Assembly (NCBI GenBank): GCA_964019135.1
Contig: OZ025256.1
Location: 34,878,035 to 34,942,034 of the forward strand
DNA from: Arenicola marina
Taxonomy: Eukaryota > Annelida > Polychaeta > Arenicolidae
Length of the DNA: 64,000 nucleotides
Reading direction: 5' to 3'
Shown here: positions 44,815 through 58,420 of the stretch, piece by piece
Layout: every line of letters starts with the position of its first letter
How positions within the stretch are numbered: position 1 is the stretch's first letter
The notes under the pieces: model-generated
Database searches by the model: none
What the model was told of the DNA's origin: nothing
Seen by the model: the letters and a program-made list of their open reading frames with translations, nothing else
Position numbers and translations under genes: made by a program

Positions 44815-47615
44815 TGTCTACTATACCATCTGGTCCCGTTAACTATCGTCAGTGTCTACTTAACTATCTGGTCCCGTTAACTATCGTCAGTGTCTACGTA
44901 ACCATCTGGTCCCGTTAACTATCGTCAGTGTCTACTTAACCATCTGGTCCCGTTAGCTATCGTCAGTGTTTACGTGACCATCTGGTCCCGTTAACTATCG
45001 TCAGTGTCTACGTAACCATCTGGTCCCATTAACTATCGTCAGTGTCTATGTGACCATCTGGTCCCGTTAACTATCGTCAGTGTCTACTTAACCACCTGGT
45101 CCTGTTAGCTATCATCAGTGTCTACGTAACCATCTGGTTCCGTTAACTATCGTCAGTGTCTACTTAACCACCTGGTCCTGTTAACTATCGTCAGTGTCTA
45201 CGTAACCATCTGGTCCCGTTAACTATCGTCAGTGTCTATGTGCCCATCTGGTCCCGTTAACTATCGTCAGTGTCTACTTAACCACCTGGTCCTGTTCGCT
45301 ATCGTCAGTGTTTACGTGACCATCTGGTCCCGTTAACTATCGTCAGTGTCTACTTAACCATCTGGTCCCGTTAACTATCGTCAGTGTCTACGTAACCATC
45401 TGGTCCCGTTAACTATCGTCAGTGTCTACTTAACCATCTGGTCCGGTTAGCTATCGTCAGTGTTTACGTGACCATCTGGTCCCGTTAACTATCGTCAGTG
45501 TCTACTTAACCATCTGGTCCCGTTAACTATCGTCAGTGTCAACTTAACCATCTGGTCCCGTTAACTGTCGTCAGTGTCTATGTGACCATCTGGTCCCGTT
45601 AACTATCGTCAGTGTCTACGTAACCATCTGGTCCCGTTAACTATCGTCAGTGTCTATGTGCCCATCTGGTCCCGTTAACTATCGTCAGTGTCTACTTAAC
45701 CACCTGGTCCTGTTCGCTATCGTCAGTGTTTACGTGACCATCTGGTCCCGTTAACTATCGTCAGTGTCTACTTAACCATCTGGTCCCGTTAACTATCGTC
45801 AGTGTCTACGTAACCATCTGGTCCCGTTAACTATCGTCAGTGTCTACTTAACCATCTGGTCCGGTTAGCTATCGTCAGTGTTTACGTGACCATCTGGTCC
45901 CGTTAACTATCGTCAGTGTCTACTTAACCATCTGGTCCCGTTAACTATCGTCAGTGTCAACTTAACCATCTGGTCCCGTTAACTGTCGTCAGTGTCTATG
46001 TGACCATCTGGTCCCGTTAACTATCGTCAGTGTCTACGTAACCATCTGGTCCCGTTAACTAACGCCAGTGTCTACTTAACCATCTGGTCCCGTTAACTCT
46101 CGCCAGTGTCTACTTAACCATCTGGTCCCGTTAACTATCGTCAGTGTCTATGTGACCATCTGGTCCCGTTAACTATCGTCAGTGTCAACTTAACCATCCG
46201 GTCCCGTTAACTATCGTCAGTGTCAACTTAACCATCTGGTGCCGTTAACTGTCGTCAGTGTCTATGTGACCATCTGGTCCCGTTAACTATCGTCAGTGTC
46301 TACGTAACCATCTGGTCCCGTTAACTAACGCCAGTGTCTAATTAACCATCTGGTCCCGTTAACTCTCGTCAGTGTCTATGTGACCATCTGTTCCCGTTAA
46401 CTATCATCAGTGTCTATGTCACCATCTGGTCCCGTTAACTATCGTCAGTGTCTACTTAACCATCTGGTCCCGTTAAGTACCGTCAGTGTCTACTTAACCA
46501 TCTGGTCCCGTTAACTATCGTCAGTGTCTACGTAACCATCTGGTCCCGTTAACTATCGTCAGTGTCTACTCGACCATCTGGTCCCGTTAACTATCGTCAG
46601 TGTTTACGTGACCATCTGGCCCCGTTAACTGTCGTCACTGTCTATGTGACCACCTGGTCCCGTTAACTATCGTCAGTGTCTACGTGACCATCTGGCCCCG
46701 TTAACTGTCGTCAGTGTCTATGTGACCACCTGGTCCCGTTAACTATCGTCAGTGTCTATGTCACCATCTGGTCCCGTTAACTATCGTCAGTGTCTACTTA
46801 ACCATCTGGTCCTGTTAACTATCGTCAGTGTCTACTTAACCATCTGGTCAGGTTAACTATCGTCAGTGTCTACTTAACCATCTGGTCCCGTTAACTATCG
46901 TCAGTGTCTACGTAACCATCTCGTCCCGTTAACTATCGTCAGTGTCTATGTGCCCATCTGGTCCCGTTAACTATCGTCAGTGTCTACGTAACCATCTGGC
47001 CCCGTTAACTATCGTCAGTGTCTATGTGACCATCTGGTCCCGTTAACTATCCTCAGTGTCTACTTAACCATCTGGTCCCGTTAACTATCGTCAGTGTCTA
47101 CGTAACCATCTGGTCCCGTTAACTATCGTCAGTGTCAACTTAACCATCTGGTCCCGTTAACTGTCGTCAGTGTCTATGTGACCATCTGGTCCCGTTAACT
47201 ATCGTCAGTGTCTATGTGACCATCTGGTCCCGTTAACTATCGTCAGTGTCTACTTAACCATCTGGTCCCGTTAACTATCGTCAGTGTCTACTTAACCCTC
47301 TGGTCCCGTTAACTATCGTCAGTGTCTACGTAACCATCTGGTCCCGTTAACTAACGTCAGTGTCTACTTAACCATCTGGTCCCGTTAACTCTCGTCAGTG
47401 TCTATGTGACCATCTGTTACCGTTAACTATCTTCAGTGTCTATGTGGCCATCTGGTCCCGTTAACTATCGTCAGTGTCTACTTAACCATCTGGTCCCGTT
47501 AACTATCGTCAGTGTCTACTTAACCATCTGGTCCCGTCAACTATCGTCAGTGTCTACGTAACCATCTCGTCCCGTTAACTATCGTCAGTGTCTACGTGAC
47601 CATCTGGTCCCGTTA
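44815..47615 (+). repeat. 2926 bp-offset duplication in 38 bp array, copy 1
   Basis: Rare units at 44821 (CTATACCATC), 46191 (TAACCATCCGG), 47415 (TGTTACCGTTAAC) and 47535 (CGTCAACTATC) recur at exactly +2926 bp (77 x 38). The two copies part after about 47615. Confidence 0.85.
45241..46076 (+). repeat. 11-unit higher-order repeat, two copies (418 bp each)
   Basis: The 11 units at 45241-45658 recur at 45659-46076 in the same order, including ATGTGCCC, CACCTGGTCCTGTTCGC, GTTTACGTGACC and CAACTTAACC variants. The offset is 418 bp, 11 x 38. The pair is itself carried in the 2926 bp duplication downstream. Confidence 0.85.
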
Positions 47616-47740
47616 ACTCTCGTCAGTGTCTATGTGACCATCTGTTACCGTTAACTATCTTCAGTGTCTATGTGGCCATCTGGTCCCGTTAACTATCGTC
47701 AGTGTCTACTTAACCATCTGGTCCCGTTAACTATCGTCAG

Positions 47741-50541
47741 TGTCTACTATACCATCTGGTCCCGTTAACTATCGTCAGTGTCTACTTAACTATCTGGTCC
47801 CGTTAACTATCGTCAGTGTCTACGTAACCATCTGGTCCCGTTAACTATCGTCAGTGTCTACTTAACCATCTGGTCCCGTTAGCTATCGTCAGTGTTTACG
47901 TGACCATCTGGTCCCGTTAACTATCGTCAGTGTCTACGTAACCATCTGGTCCCATTAACTATCGTCAGTGTCTATGTGACCATCTGGTCCCGTTAACTAT
48001 CGTCAGTGTCTACTTAACCACCTGGTCCTGTTAGCTATCATCAGTGTCTACGTAACCATCTGGTCCCGTTAACTATCGTCAGTGTCTACTTAACCACCTG
48101 GTCCTGTTAACTATCGTCAGTGTCTACGTAACCATCTGGTCCCGTTAACTATCGTCAGTGTCTATGTGCCCATCTGGTCCCGTTAACTATCGTCAGTGTC
48201 TACTTAACCACCTGGTCCTGTTCGCTATCGTCAGTGTTTACGTGACCATCTGGTCCCGTTAACTATCGTCAGTGTCTACTTAACCATCTGGTCCCGTTAA
48301 CTATCGTCAGTGTCTACGTAACCATCTGGTCCCGTTAACTATCGTCAGTGTCTACTTAACCATCTGGTCCGGTTAGCTATCGTCAGTGTTTACGTGACCA
48401 TCTGGTCCCGTTAACTATCGTCAGTGTCTATTTAACCATCTGGTCCCGTTAACTATCGTCAGTGTCAACTTAACCATCTGGTCCCGTTAACTGTCGTCAG
48501 TGTCTATGTGACCATCTGGTCCCGTTAACTATCGTCAGTGTCTACGTAACCATCTGGTCCCGTTAACTATCGTCAGTGTCTATGTGCCCATCTGGTCCCG
48601 TTAACTATCGTCAGTGTCTACTTAACCACCTGGTCCTGTTCGCTATCGTCAGTGTTTACGTGACCATCTGGTCCCGTTAACTATCGTCAGTGTCTACTTA
48701 ACCATCTGGTCCCGTTAACTATCGTCAGTGTCTACGTAACCATCTGGTCCCGTTAACTATCGTCAGTGTCTACTTAACCATCTGGTCCGGTTAGCTATCG
48801 TCAGTGTTTACGTGACCATCTGGTCCCGTTAACTATCGTCAGTGTCTACTTAACCATCTGGTCCCGTTAACTATCGTCAGTGTCAACTTAACCATCTGGT
48901 CCCGTTAACTGTCGTCAGTGTCTATGTGACCATCTGGTCCCGTTAACTATCGTCAGTGTCTACGTAACCATCTGGTCCCGTTAACTAACGCCAGTGTCTA
49001 CTTAACCATCTGGTCCCGTTAACTCTCGCCAGTGTCTACTTAACCATCTGGTCCCGTTAACTATCGTCAGTGTCTATGTGACCATCTGGTCCCGTTAACT
49101 ATCGTCAGTGTCAACTTAACCATCCGGTCCCGTTAACTATCGTCAGTGTCAACTTAACCATCTGGTGCCGTTAACTGTCGTCAGTGTCTATGTGACCATC
49201 TGGTCCCGTTAACTATCGTCAGTGTCTACGTAACCATCTGGTCCCGTTAACTAACGCCAGTGTCTAATTAACCATCTGGTCCCGTTAACTCTCGTCAGTG
49301 TCTATGTGACCATCTGTTCCCGTTAACTATCATCAGTGTCTATGTCACCATCTGGTCCCGTTAACTATCGTCAGTGTCTACTTAACCATCTGGTCCCGTT
49401 AAGTACCGTCAGTGTCTACTTAACCATCTGGTCCCGTTAACTATCGTCAGTGTCTACGTAACCATCTGGTCCCGTTAACTATCGTCAGTGTCTACTTGAC
49501 CATCTGGTCCCGTTAACTATCGTCAGTGTTTACGTGACCATCCGGCCCCGTTAACTGTCGTCACTGTCTATGTGACCACCTGGTCCCGTTAACTATCGTC
49601 AGTGTCTACGTGACCATCTGGCCCCGTTAACTGTCGTCAGTGTCTATGTGACCACCTGGTCCCGTTAACTATCGTCAGTGTCTATGTCACCATCTGGTCC
49701 CGTTAACTATCGTCAGTGTCTACTTAACCATCTGGTCCCGTTAACTATCGTCAGTGTCTACTTAACCATCTGGTCAGGTTAACTATCGTCAGTGTCTACT
49801 TAACCATCTGGTCCCGTTAACTATCGTCAGTGTCTACGTAACCATCTCGTCCCGTTAACTATCGTCAGTGTCTATGTGCCCATCTGGTCCCGTTAACTAT
49901 CGTCAGTGTCTACGTAACCATCTGGCCCCGTTAACTATCGTCAGTGTCTATGTGACCATCTGGTCCCGTTAACTATCGTCAGTGTCTACTTAACCATCTG
50001 GTCCCGTTAACTATCGTCAGTGTCTACGTAACCATCTGGTCCCGTTAACTATCGTCAGTGTCAACTTAACCATCTGGTCCCGTTAACTGTCGTCAGTGTC
50101 TATGTGACCATCTGGTCCCGTTAACTATCGTCAGTGTCTATGTGACCATCTGGTCCCGTTAACTATCGTCAGTGTCTACTTAACCATCTGGTCCCGTTAA
50201 CTATCGTCAGTGTCTACTTAACCCTCTGGTCCCGTTAACTATCGTCAGTGTCTACGTAACCATCTGGTCCCGTTAACTAACGTCAGTGTCTACTTAACCA
50301 TCTGGTCCCGTTAACTCTCGTCAGTGTCTATGTGACCATCTGTTACCGTTAACTATCTTCAGTGTCTATGTGGCCATCTGGTCCCGTTAACTATCGTCAG
50401 TGTCTACTTAACCATCTGGTCCTGTTAACTATCGTCAGTGTCTACTTAACCATCTGGTCCCGTCAACTATCGTCAGTGTCTACGTAACCATCTCGTCCCG
50501 TTAACTATCGTCAGTGTCTACGTGACCATCTGGTCCCGTTA
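47741..50541 (+). repeat. 2926 bp-offset duplication in 38 bp array, copy 2
   Basis: This copy has the same order of variant units as 44815-47615, with few substitutions (for example TACTCGACC near 46567 against TACTTGACC near 49493). The bases 47616-47740 between copies repeat units from the end of copy 1 (CTCTCGTCAG, TGTTACCG, TATCTTCAG). Confidence 0.85.
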
Positions 50542-53500
50542 ACTATCGTCAGTGTCTACTTAACAATCTGGTCCCGTTAACTATCGTCAGTGTCTACGTG
50601 ACCATCTGGTCCAGTTAACTATCGTCAGTGTCTACTTAACCATCTGGTCCCCTTAACTAACGTCAGTGTCTACTTAACCATCTGGTCCCGTTAACTATCG
50701 TCAGTGTCTACTTAACCATCTGGTCCCGTTAACTGCCGTCAGTGTCTACTTAACCATCTGGTCCCGTTAACTATCGTCAGTGTCCATGTGACCACCTGGT
50801 CCCGTTAACTATCGTCAGTGTCTACTTAACCATCTGGTCCCGCTAACTATCGTCAGTGTCTGCGTAACCATCTGGTCCCGTTAACTATCGTCAGTGTCTA
50901 TGTGACCGCCTGGTCCTGTTATCTATCGTCAGTGTCTAAATAACCATATGGTCCCGTTAACTATCGCCAGTGTCTACTTAACCATCTGGTCCCGTTAACT
51001 GTCGTCAGTGTCTACTTAACCATCTGGTCCTGTTAACTATCGTCCGTGTCTACTTAACCATCTGGTCCCGCTAACTATCGTCAGTGTCTGCGTAACCATC
51101 TGGTCCCGTTAACTATCGTCAGTGTCTACTTAACCATCTGGTCCCGTTAACTATCGTCAGTGTCTAAATAACCATATGGTCCCGTTAACTATCGTCAGTG
51201 TCTACTTAACCATCTGGTCCGGTTAACTATCGTCAGTGTCTACGTAACCATCTGGTCCCGTTAACTATCGTCAGTGTCTACTTAACCATCTGGTCCCGTT
51301 AACTATCATCAGTGTCTACGTGACCTTCTGGTCCCGTTAACTATCGTCAGTGTCTACTTAACCATCTGGTCCCGTTAACTATCGTCAGTGTCTACGTAAC
51401 CATCTGGTCCCGTTAACTATCGTCAGTGTCTATGTGACCATCTGGTCCCGTTGACTATCGTCAGTGTCTACTTAACCCTCTGGTCCCGTTAACTGTCGTC
51501 AGTGTCTACGTAGCCATCTGATCCCGCTAACTATCGTCAGTGTCAACTTAACCATCTGGTCCCGTTAACTATCGCCAGTGTCTACGTAACCATCTGGTCC
51601 CGTCAACTATTGTCAGTGTCTACTTAACCATCTGGTCCAGTTAACTATCGTCAGTGTCTACGTAACCATCTGGTCCCGTTAACGATCGTCAGTGTCTGTG
51701 TGACCATCCGATCCCGTTAACTATCGTCAGTGTCTACGCAACCATCTGGTCCCGTTAACTATCGTCAGTGTCTATGTGCCCATCTGGTCCCGTTAACTAT
51801 CGTCAGTGTCTACGTAACCATCTAGTCCCGTTAACTATCGCCAGTGTCTACTTAACCATCTGGTCCCGTTAGCTATCGTCAGTGTCTACGTGACCATCTG
51901 GTCCCGTTGACTATCGTCAGTGTCTACGTAACCATCTGGTCCCGTGAACTATCCTCAGTGTCTACTTAACCATCTGGTCCCGTTAACTATCGTCAGTGTC
52001 CACTTAATTATCTGGTCCCGTTAACTATCGTCAGTGTCTACGTAACCATCTGGTCCCGTTAACTATCGTCAGTGTCTACGTGACCATCTGGTCCCGTTAA
52101 CTTTCGTCAGTGTCTACTTGACCATCTGGTCCCGTTAACTTTCGTCAGTGTCTACTTAACCATCTGGTCCCGTTAACTATCGTCAGTGTCTACGTAACCA
52201 TCTGGTCCCGTTAACTATCGTCAGTGTCTACGCAACCATCTGGTCCCGTTAACTATCGTCAGTGTATACGTAACCATCTGGTCCCGTTAACTATCGTCAG
52301 TGTCTACTTAACCATCTGGTCCCGTTAGCTATCGTCAGTGTCTACGTGACCATCTGGTCCCGTTAACTATCGTCAGTTTCTACGTAACCATCTGGTCCCG
52401 TTAACTATCGTCAGTGTCTACTTAACCATCTGGTCCCGTTAACTATCGTCAGTGTCTACTTAACCATCTGGTCCCGTTAACTGTCGTCAGTGTCTATGTG
52501 ACCACCTGGTCGCGTTAACTATCGTCAGTGTCTATGTGACCATCTGGTCCCGTTAACTATCGTCAGTGTCTACTTAACCATCTGGTCCCGTTAACTATCG
52601 TCAGTGTCTACTTAACCATCTGGTCCCGTTAACTATCGTCAGTGTCTACTTAACCATCTGGTCCCGTTAATTATCGTCAGTGTCTACGTAAGCATCTGGT
52701 CCCGTTAACTATCGTCAGTGTCTATGTGCCGATCTGGTCCCGTTAACTATCGTCAGTGTCTACGTAACCATCTGGTCCCGTTAACTATCGTCAGTGTCTA
52801 TGTGACCATCTGGTCCCGTTAACTATCGTCAGTGTCTACTTAACCATCTGGTCCCGTTAACTATCGTCAGTGTCTACGTAACCATCTGGTCCCGTTAACT
52901 ATCGTCAGTGTCAACTTAACCATCTGGTCCCGTTAACTGTCGTCAGTGTCTATGTGACCATCTGGTCCCGTTAACTATCGTCAGTGCCTAATTAACCATC
53001 TGGTCCCGTTAACTATCGTCAGTGTCTACTTAACCATCTGGTCCCGTTAACTATCGTGTGTGTCTACGTAACCATCTGGTCCCGTTAACTATCGTCAGTG
53101 TCTACTTAACCATCTGGTCCCGTTAACTCTCGTCAGTGTCTATGTGACCATCTGTTACCGTTAACTATCGTCAGTGTCTATGTGACCATCTGGTCCCGTT
53201 AACTATCGTCAGTGTCTACTTAACCATCTGGTCCCGTTAACTATCGTCAGTGTCTACTTAACCATCTGGTCCCGTTAACTATCGTCAATGTCTACGTAAC
53301 CATCTGGTCCCGTTAACTATCGTCAGTGTCTACGTGACCATCTGGCCCCGTTAACTATCGTCAGTGTCCACTTAACCATCTGGTTCTGTTAACTATCGTC
53401 AGTGTCTCCGTGACCATCTGGTCCCGTTAGCTATCGTCAGTGTCTACTTAACCATCTGGTCCCGTTAACTATCGTCAGTGTCTACGTAACCATCTGGTCC

Positions 53501-53965
53501 CGTTAACTGTCGTCAGTGTCTACTTAACCATCTGGTCCCGTTAACTATCGTCAGTGTCTACTTAACCATCTGGTCCCGTTAACTATCGTCAGTGTCTACG
53601 TGACCTTCTGGTCCCGTTAACTATCGTCAGTGTCTACTTAACCATCTGGTCCCGTTGACTATCGTCAGTGTCTACGTAACCATCTGGTCCCGTTAACTAT
53701 CGTCAGTGTCTATGTGACCACCTGGTCCTGTTAACTATCGTCAGTGTCTAAATAACCATATGGTCCCGTTAACTATCGTCAGTGTCTACTTAACCATCTG
53801 GTCCCGTTAACTATCGTCAGTGTCTACGTAACCATCTGGTCCCGTTAACTATCGTCAGTGTCTACGTAACCATCTGATCCCGTTAACTATCGTCAGTGTC
53901 TACTTAACCATCTGGTCCCGTTAACTATCGCCAGTGTCTACGTAACCATCTGGTCCCGTTAACTA

Positions 53966-54914
53966 TCGTCAGTGTCTATGTGACCATCTGGTCCCGTTAA
54001 CTATCGTCAGTGTCTACGTAACCATCTGGTCCCGTTAACTATCGTCAGTGTCTATGTGCCCATCTGGTCCCGTTAACTATCGTCAGTGTCTACGTAACCA
54101 TCTGGTCCCGTTAACTATCGCCCGTGTCTACTTAACCATCTGGTCCCGTTAGCTATCGTCAGTGTCTACGTGACCATCTGGACCCGTTAACTATCGTCAG
54201 TGTCTACGTAACCATCTGGTCCCGTTAACTATCGTCAGTGTCTACTTAACCATCTGGTCCCGTTAACTATCGCCAGTGTCTACTTAACCATCTGGTCCCG
54301 TTAACTGTCGTCAGTGTCTTTGTGACCATCTGGTTCCGTTAACTATCGTCAGTGTCTACTTAACCATCTGGTCCCGTTAACTATCGTCAGTGTCTACGTA
54401 ACCATCTGGTCCCGTTAACTATCGTCAGTGTCTACTTAACCATCTGGTCCCGTTAACTATCGTCAGTGTCTATGTGACCATTTGGTCCCGTTAACTATCG
54501 TCAGTGTCTACGTAACCATCTGGTCCCGTTAACTATCGTCAGTGTCTATGTGCCCATCTGGTCCCGTTAACTATCGTCAGTGTCTACGTAACCATCTGGT
54601 CCCGTTAACTATCGCCCGTGTCTACTTAACCATCTGGTCCCGTTAGCTATCGTCAGTGTCTACGTGACCATCTGGACCCGTTAACTATCGTCAGTGTCTA
54701 CGTAACCATCTGGTCCCGTTAACTATCGTCAGTGTCTACTTAACCATCTGGTCCCGTTAACTATCGCCAGTGTCTACTTAACCATCTGGTCCCGTTAACT
54801 GTCGTCAGTGTCTTTGTGACCATCTGGTTCCGTTAACTATCGTCAGTGTCTACTTAACCATCTGGTCCCGTTAACTATCGTCAGTGTCTACGTAACCATC
54901 TGGTCCCGTAAACT
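53966..54914 (+). repeat. 13-unit higher-order repeat, two copies (494 bp offset)
   Basis: Marker units ATCGCCCGTG (54117 and 54611) and CTTTGTGACC (54318 and 54812) are each 494 bp apart, which is 13 x 38. The order of units between the markers is the same. Confidence 0.8.
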
Positions 54915-56389
54915 ATCCTCAGTGTCTACTTAACCATCTGGTCCCCTTAACTAATGTCAGTGTCTACTTAACCATCTGGTCCCGTTAACTATCGTCAGTG
55001 TCTACTTATCCATCTGATCCCGTTAACTATCGTCAGTGTCTACGTGACCATCTGGCCCCGTTAACTATCGTCAGTGTCTACTTAACCATCTGGTCCCGTT
55101 AAGTATCGCCAGTGTCTACGTAACCATCTGGTCCCGTCAACTATTGTCAGTGTCTACTGAACCATCTGATCCAGTTAACTATCGTCAGTGTCTACGTAAC
55201 CATCTGGTCCCGTTAACTATCGTCAGTGTCTATGTGTCCATCTGGTCCCGTTAACTATCGTCATTGTCTACTTAACCATCTGGTCCCCTTAACTATCGTC
55301 AGTGTCTACTTAATTATCTGGTCCCGTTAACTATCGTCAGTGTCTACGTAACCATCTGGTCCCGTTAACTATCGTCAGTGTCTACGTGACCATCTGGTCC
55401 CGTTAACTTTCGTCAGTGTCTACTTGACCATCTGGTCCCGTTAATTATCGTCAGTGTCTACGTGACCATCTGGTCCCGTTAACTATCGTCAGTGTCTACG
55501 TGACCATCTGGTCCCATTAACTTTCGTCAGTGTCTACTTAACCATCTGGTCCCGTTAACTATCGTCATTGTCTACGTAACCATCTGGTCCCGTTAACTAT
55601 CGTCAGTGTCTACGCAACCATCTGGTCCCGTTAACTATCGTCAGTGTCTACGTAGCCATCTGGTCCCGTTAACTATCGTCAGTGTCTACTTAACCATCTG
55701 GTCCCGTTAGCTATCGTCAGTGTCTACGTGACCATCTGGTCCCATTGACTATCGTCAGTGTCTACGTAACCATCTGGTCCCGTTAACTATCGTCAGTGTC
55801 TACTTAACCATCTGGTCCCGTTAACTATCGTCAGTGTCTACTTAATTATCTGGTCCCGTGAACTATCGTCAGTGTCTACGTAACCATCTGGTCCCGTTAA
55901 CTATCGTCAGTGTCTACTTAACCATCTGGTTCCGTTAACTGTCGTCAGTGTCTATGTGACCACCTGGTCGCGTTAACTATCGTCAGTGTCTATGTGACCA
56001 TCCGGTCCCGTTAACTATCGTCAGTGTCTACTTAACCATCTGGTCCCGTTAACTATCGTCAGTGTCTACTTAACCATCTGGTCCCGTTAACTATCGTCAG
56101 TGTCTACTTAACCATCTGGTCCCGTTAATTATCGTCAGTGTCTACGTAACCATCTGGTCCCGTTAACTATCGTCAGTGTCTATGTGCCCATCTGGTCCCG
56201 TTAACTATCGTCAGTGTCTACGTAACCATCTGGTCCCGTTAACTATCGTCAGTGTCTATGTGACCATCTGGTCCCGTTAACTATCGTCAGTGTCTACTTA
56301 ACCATCTGGTCCCGTTAACTATCGTCAGTGTCTACGTAACCATCTGGTCCCGTTAACTATCGTCAGTGTCAACTTAACCATCTGATCCC

Positions 56390-58420
56390 GTTAACTGTCG
56401 TCAGTGTCTATGTGACCATATGGTCCCGTTAACTATCGTCAGTGCCTAATTAACCATCTGGTCCCGTTAACTATCGTCAGTGTCTACTTAACCATCTGGT
56501 CCCGTTAACTATCGTGTGTGTCTACGTAACCATCTGGTCCCGTTAACTAACGTCAGTGTCTACTTAACCATCTGGTCCCCTTAACTAACGTCAGTGTCTA
56601 CTTAACCATCTGGTCCCGTTAACTATCGCCAGTGTCTACTTATCCATCTGGTCCCGTTAACTGTCGTCAGTGTCTACTTAACCATCTGGTCCCGTTAACT
56701 ATCGTCAGTGTCTATGTGACCACCTGGTCCTGTTAACTATCGTCAGTGTCTAAATAACCATATGGTCCCGTTAACTATCGTCAGTGTCTACTTAACCATC
56801 TGATCCCGTTAACTATCGTCAGTGTCTACGTAACCATCTGGTTCCGTTAACTATCGTCAGTGTCTACGTAACCATCTGGTCCCGTTAACTATCGTCAGTG
56901 TCTACTTAACCACCTGGTCCCGTTAACTATCGTCAGGGTCTACGTGACCTTCTGGTCCCGTTAACTATCGTCAGTGTCTACTTAACCATCTGGTCCCGTT
57001 AACTATCGTCAGTGTCTACGTAACCATCTGGTCCCGTTAACTATCGTCAGTGTCTATGTGACCATCTGGTCCCGTTGACTATCGTCAGTGTCTACTTAAC
57101 CCTCTGGTCCCGTTAACTATCGTCAGTGTCTACGTAACCATCTGATCCCGTTAACTATCGTCAGTGTCTACTTAACCATCTGGTCCCGTTAACTATCGCC
57201 AGTGTCTACTTAACCATCTGGTCCCGTCAACTATTGTCAGTGTCCACTTAACCATCTGGTCCCGTTAACTATCGTCAGTGTCTACGTAACCATCTGGTCC
57301 CATTAACTATCGTCAGTGTCTATGTGACCATCTGGTCCCTTTAACTATCGTCAGTGTCTACGTAACCATCTGGTCCCGTTAACTATCGTCAGTGTCTATG
57401 TGCCCATCTGGACCCGTTAACTATCGTCAGTGTCTACGTAACCATCTGGTCCCGTTAACTATCGCCAGTGTTTACTTAACCATCTGGCCCCGTTAGCTAT
57501 CGTCAGTGTCTACGTGACCATCTGGTCCCGTTAACTATCGTCAGTGTCTACGTAACCATCTGGTCCCGTTAACTATCGTCAGTGTCTACTTAACCATCTG
57601 GTCCCGTTAACTATCGCTAGTGTCTACTTAACCATCTGGTCCCGTTAACTGTCGTCAGTGTCTATGTGACCATCTGGTCCCGTTAACTATCGTCAGTGTC
57701 TATGTGACCATCTGGTCCCGTTAACTATCGTCAGTGCCGAATTAACCATCTGGTCCCGTTAACTATCGTCAGTGTCTACTTAACCATCTGGTCCCGTTAA
57801 CTATCGTCAGTGTCTACTTAACCATCCGGTCCCGTTAACTATCGTCAGTGTCTACGTAACCATCTGGTCCCGTCAACTAACGTCAGTGTCTACTTAACCA
57901 TCTGGTCCCGTTAATTCTCGTCAGTGTCTATGTGACCATCTGTTACCGTTAACTATCGTCAGTGTCTACTTAACCATCTGGTCCCGTTAACTATCGTCAG
58001 TGTCTACTTAACCATCTGGTCCCGTTAACTATCGTCAGTGTCTACGTAACCATCTGGTCCCGTTAACTAACGTCAGTGTCTACTTAACCATCTGGTCCCG
58101 TTACCTCTCCTCAGTGTCTATGTGACCATCTGTTACCGTTAACTATCGTCAGTGTCTATGTGACCATCTGGTACCGTTAACTATCGTCAGTGTCTACCTA
58201 ACCATCTGGTCCCTTGAACTATCGTCAGTGTCTACGTAACCATCTGGTCCCGTCAACTATCGTCAGTGTCTACGTGACCATCTGGTCCCGTTAACTATCG
58301 TTAGTGTCTACTTAACCATCTGGTCCCCTTAACTAACGTCAGTGTCTACTTAACCATCTGGTCCCGTTAACTATCGTCAGTGTCTACTTAACCATTTGGT
58401 CCCATTAACTGTCGTCAGTG
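56390..58420 (+). repeat. About 2 kb block repeated near window end, copy 1
   Basis: Markers ATCGTGTGTG (56511), CGTCAGGGTC (56931), TGCCGAATTA (57735) and TTACCTCTCC (58101) recur at 62211, 62441, 63321 and 63687. Offsets are 5700, 5510, 5586 and 5586 bp, all multiples of 38. The shifts mean that whole units were lost or gained inside the copies. Confidence 0.8.
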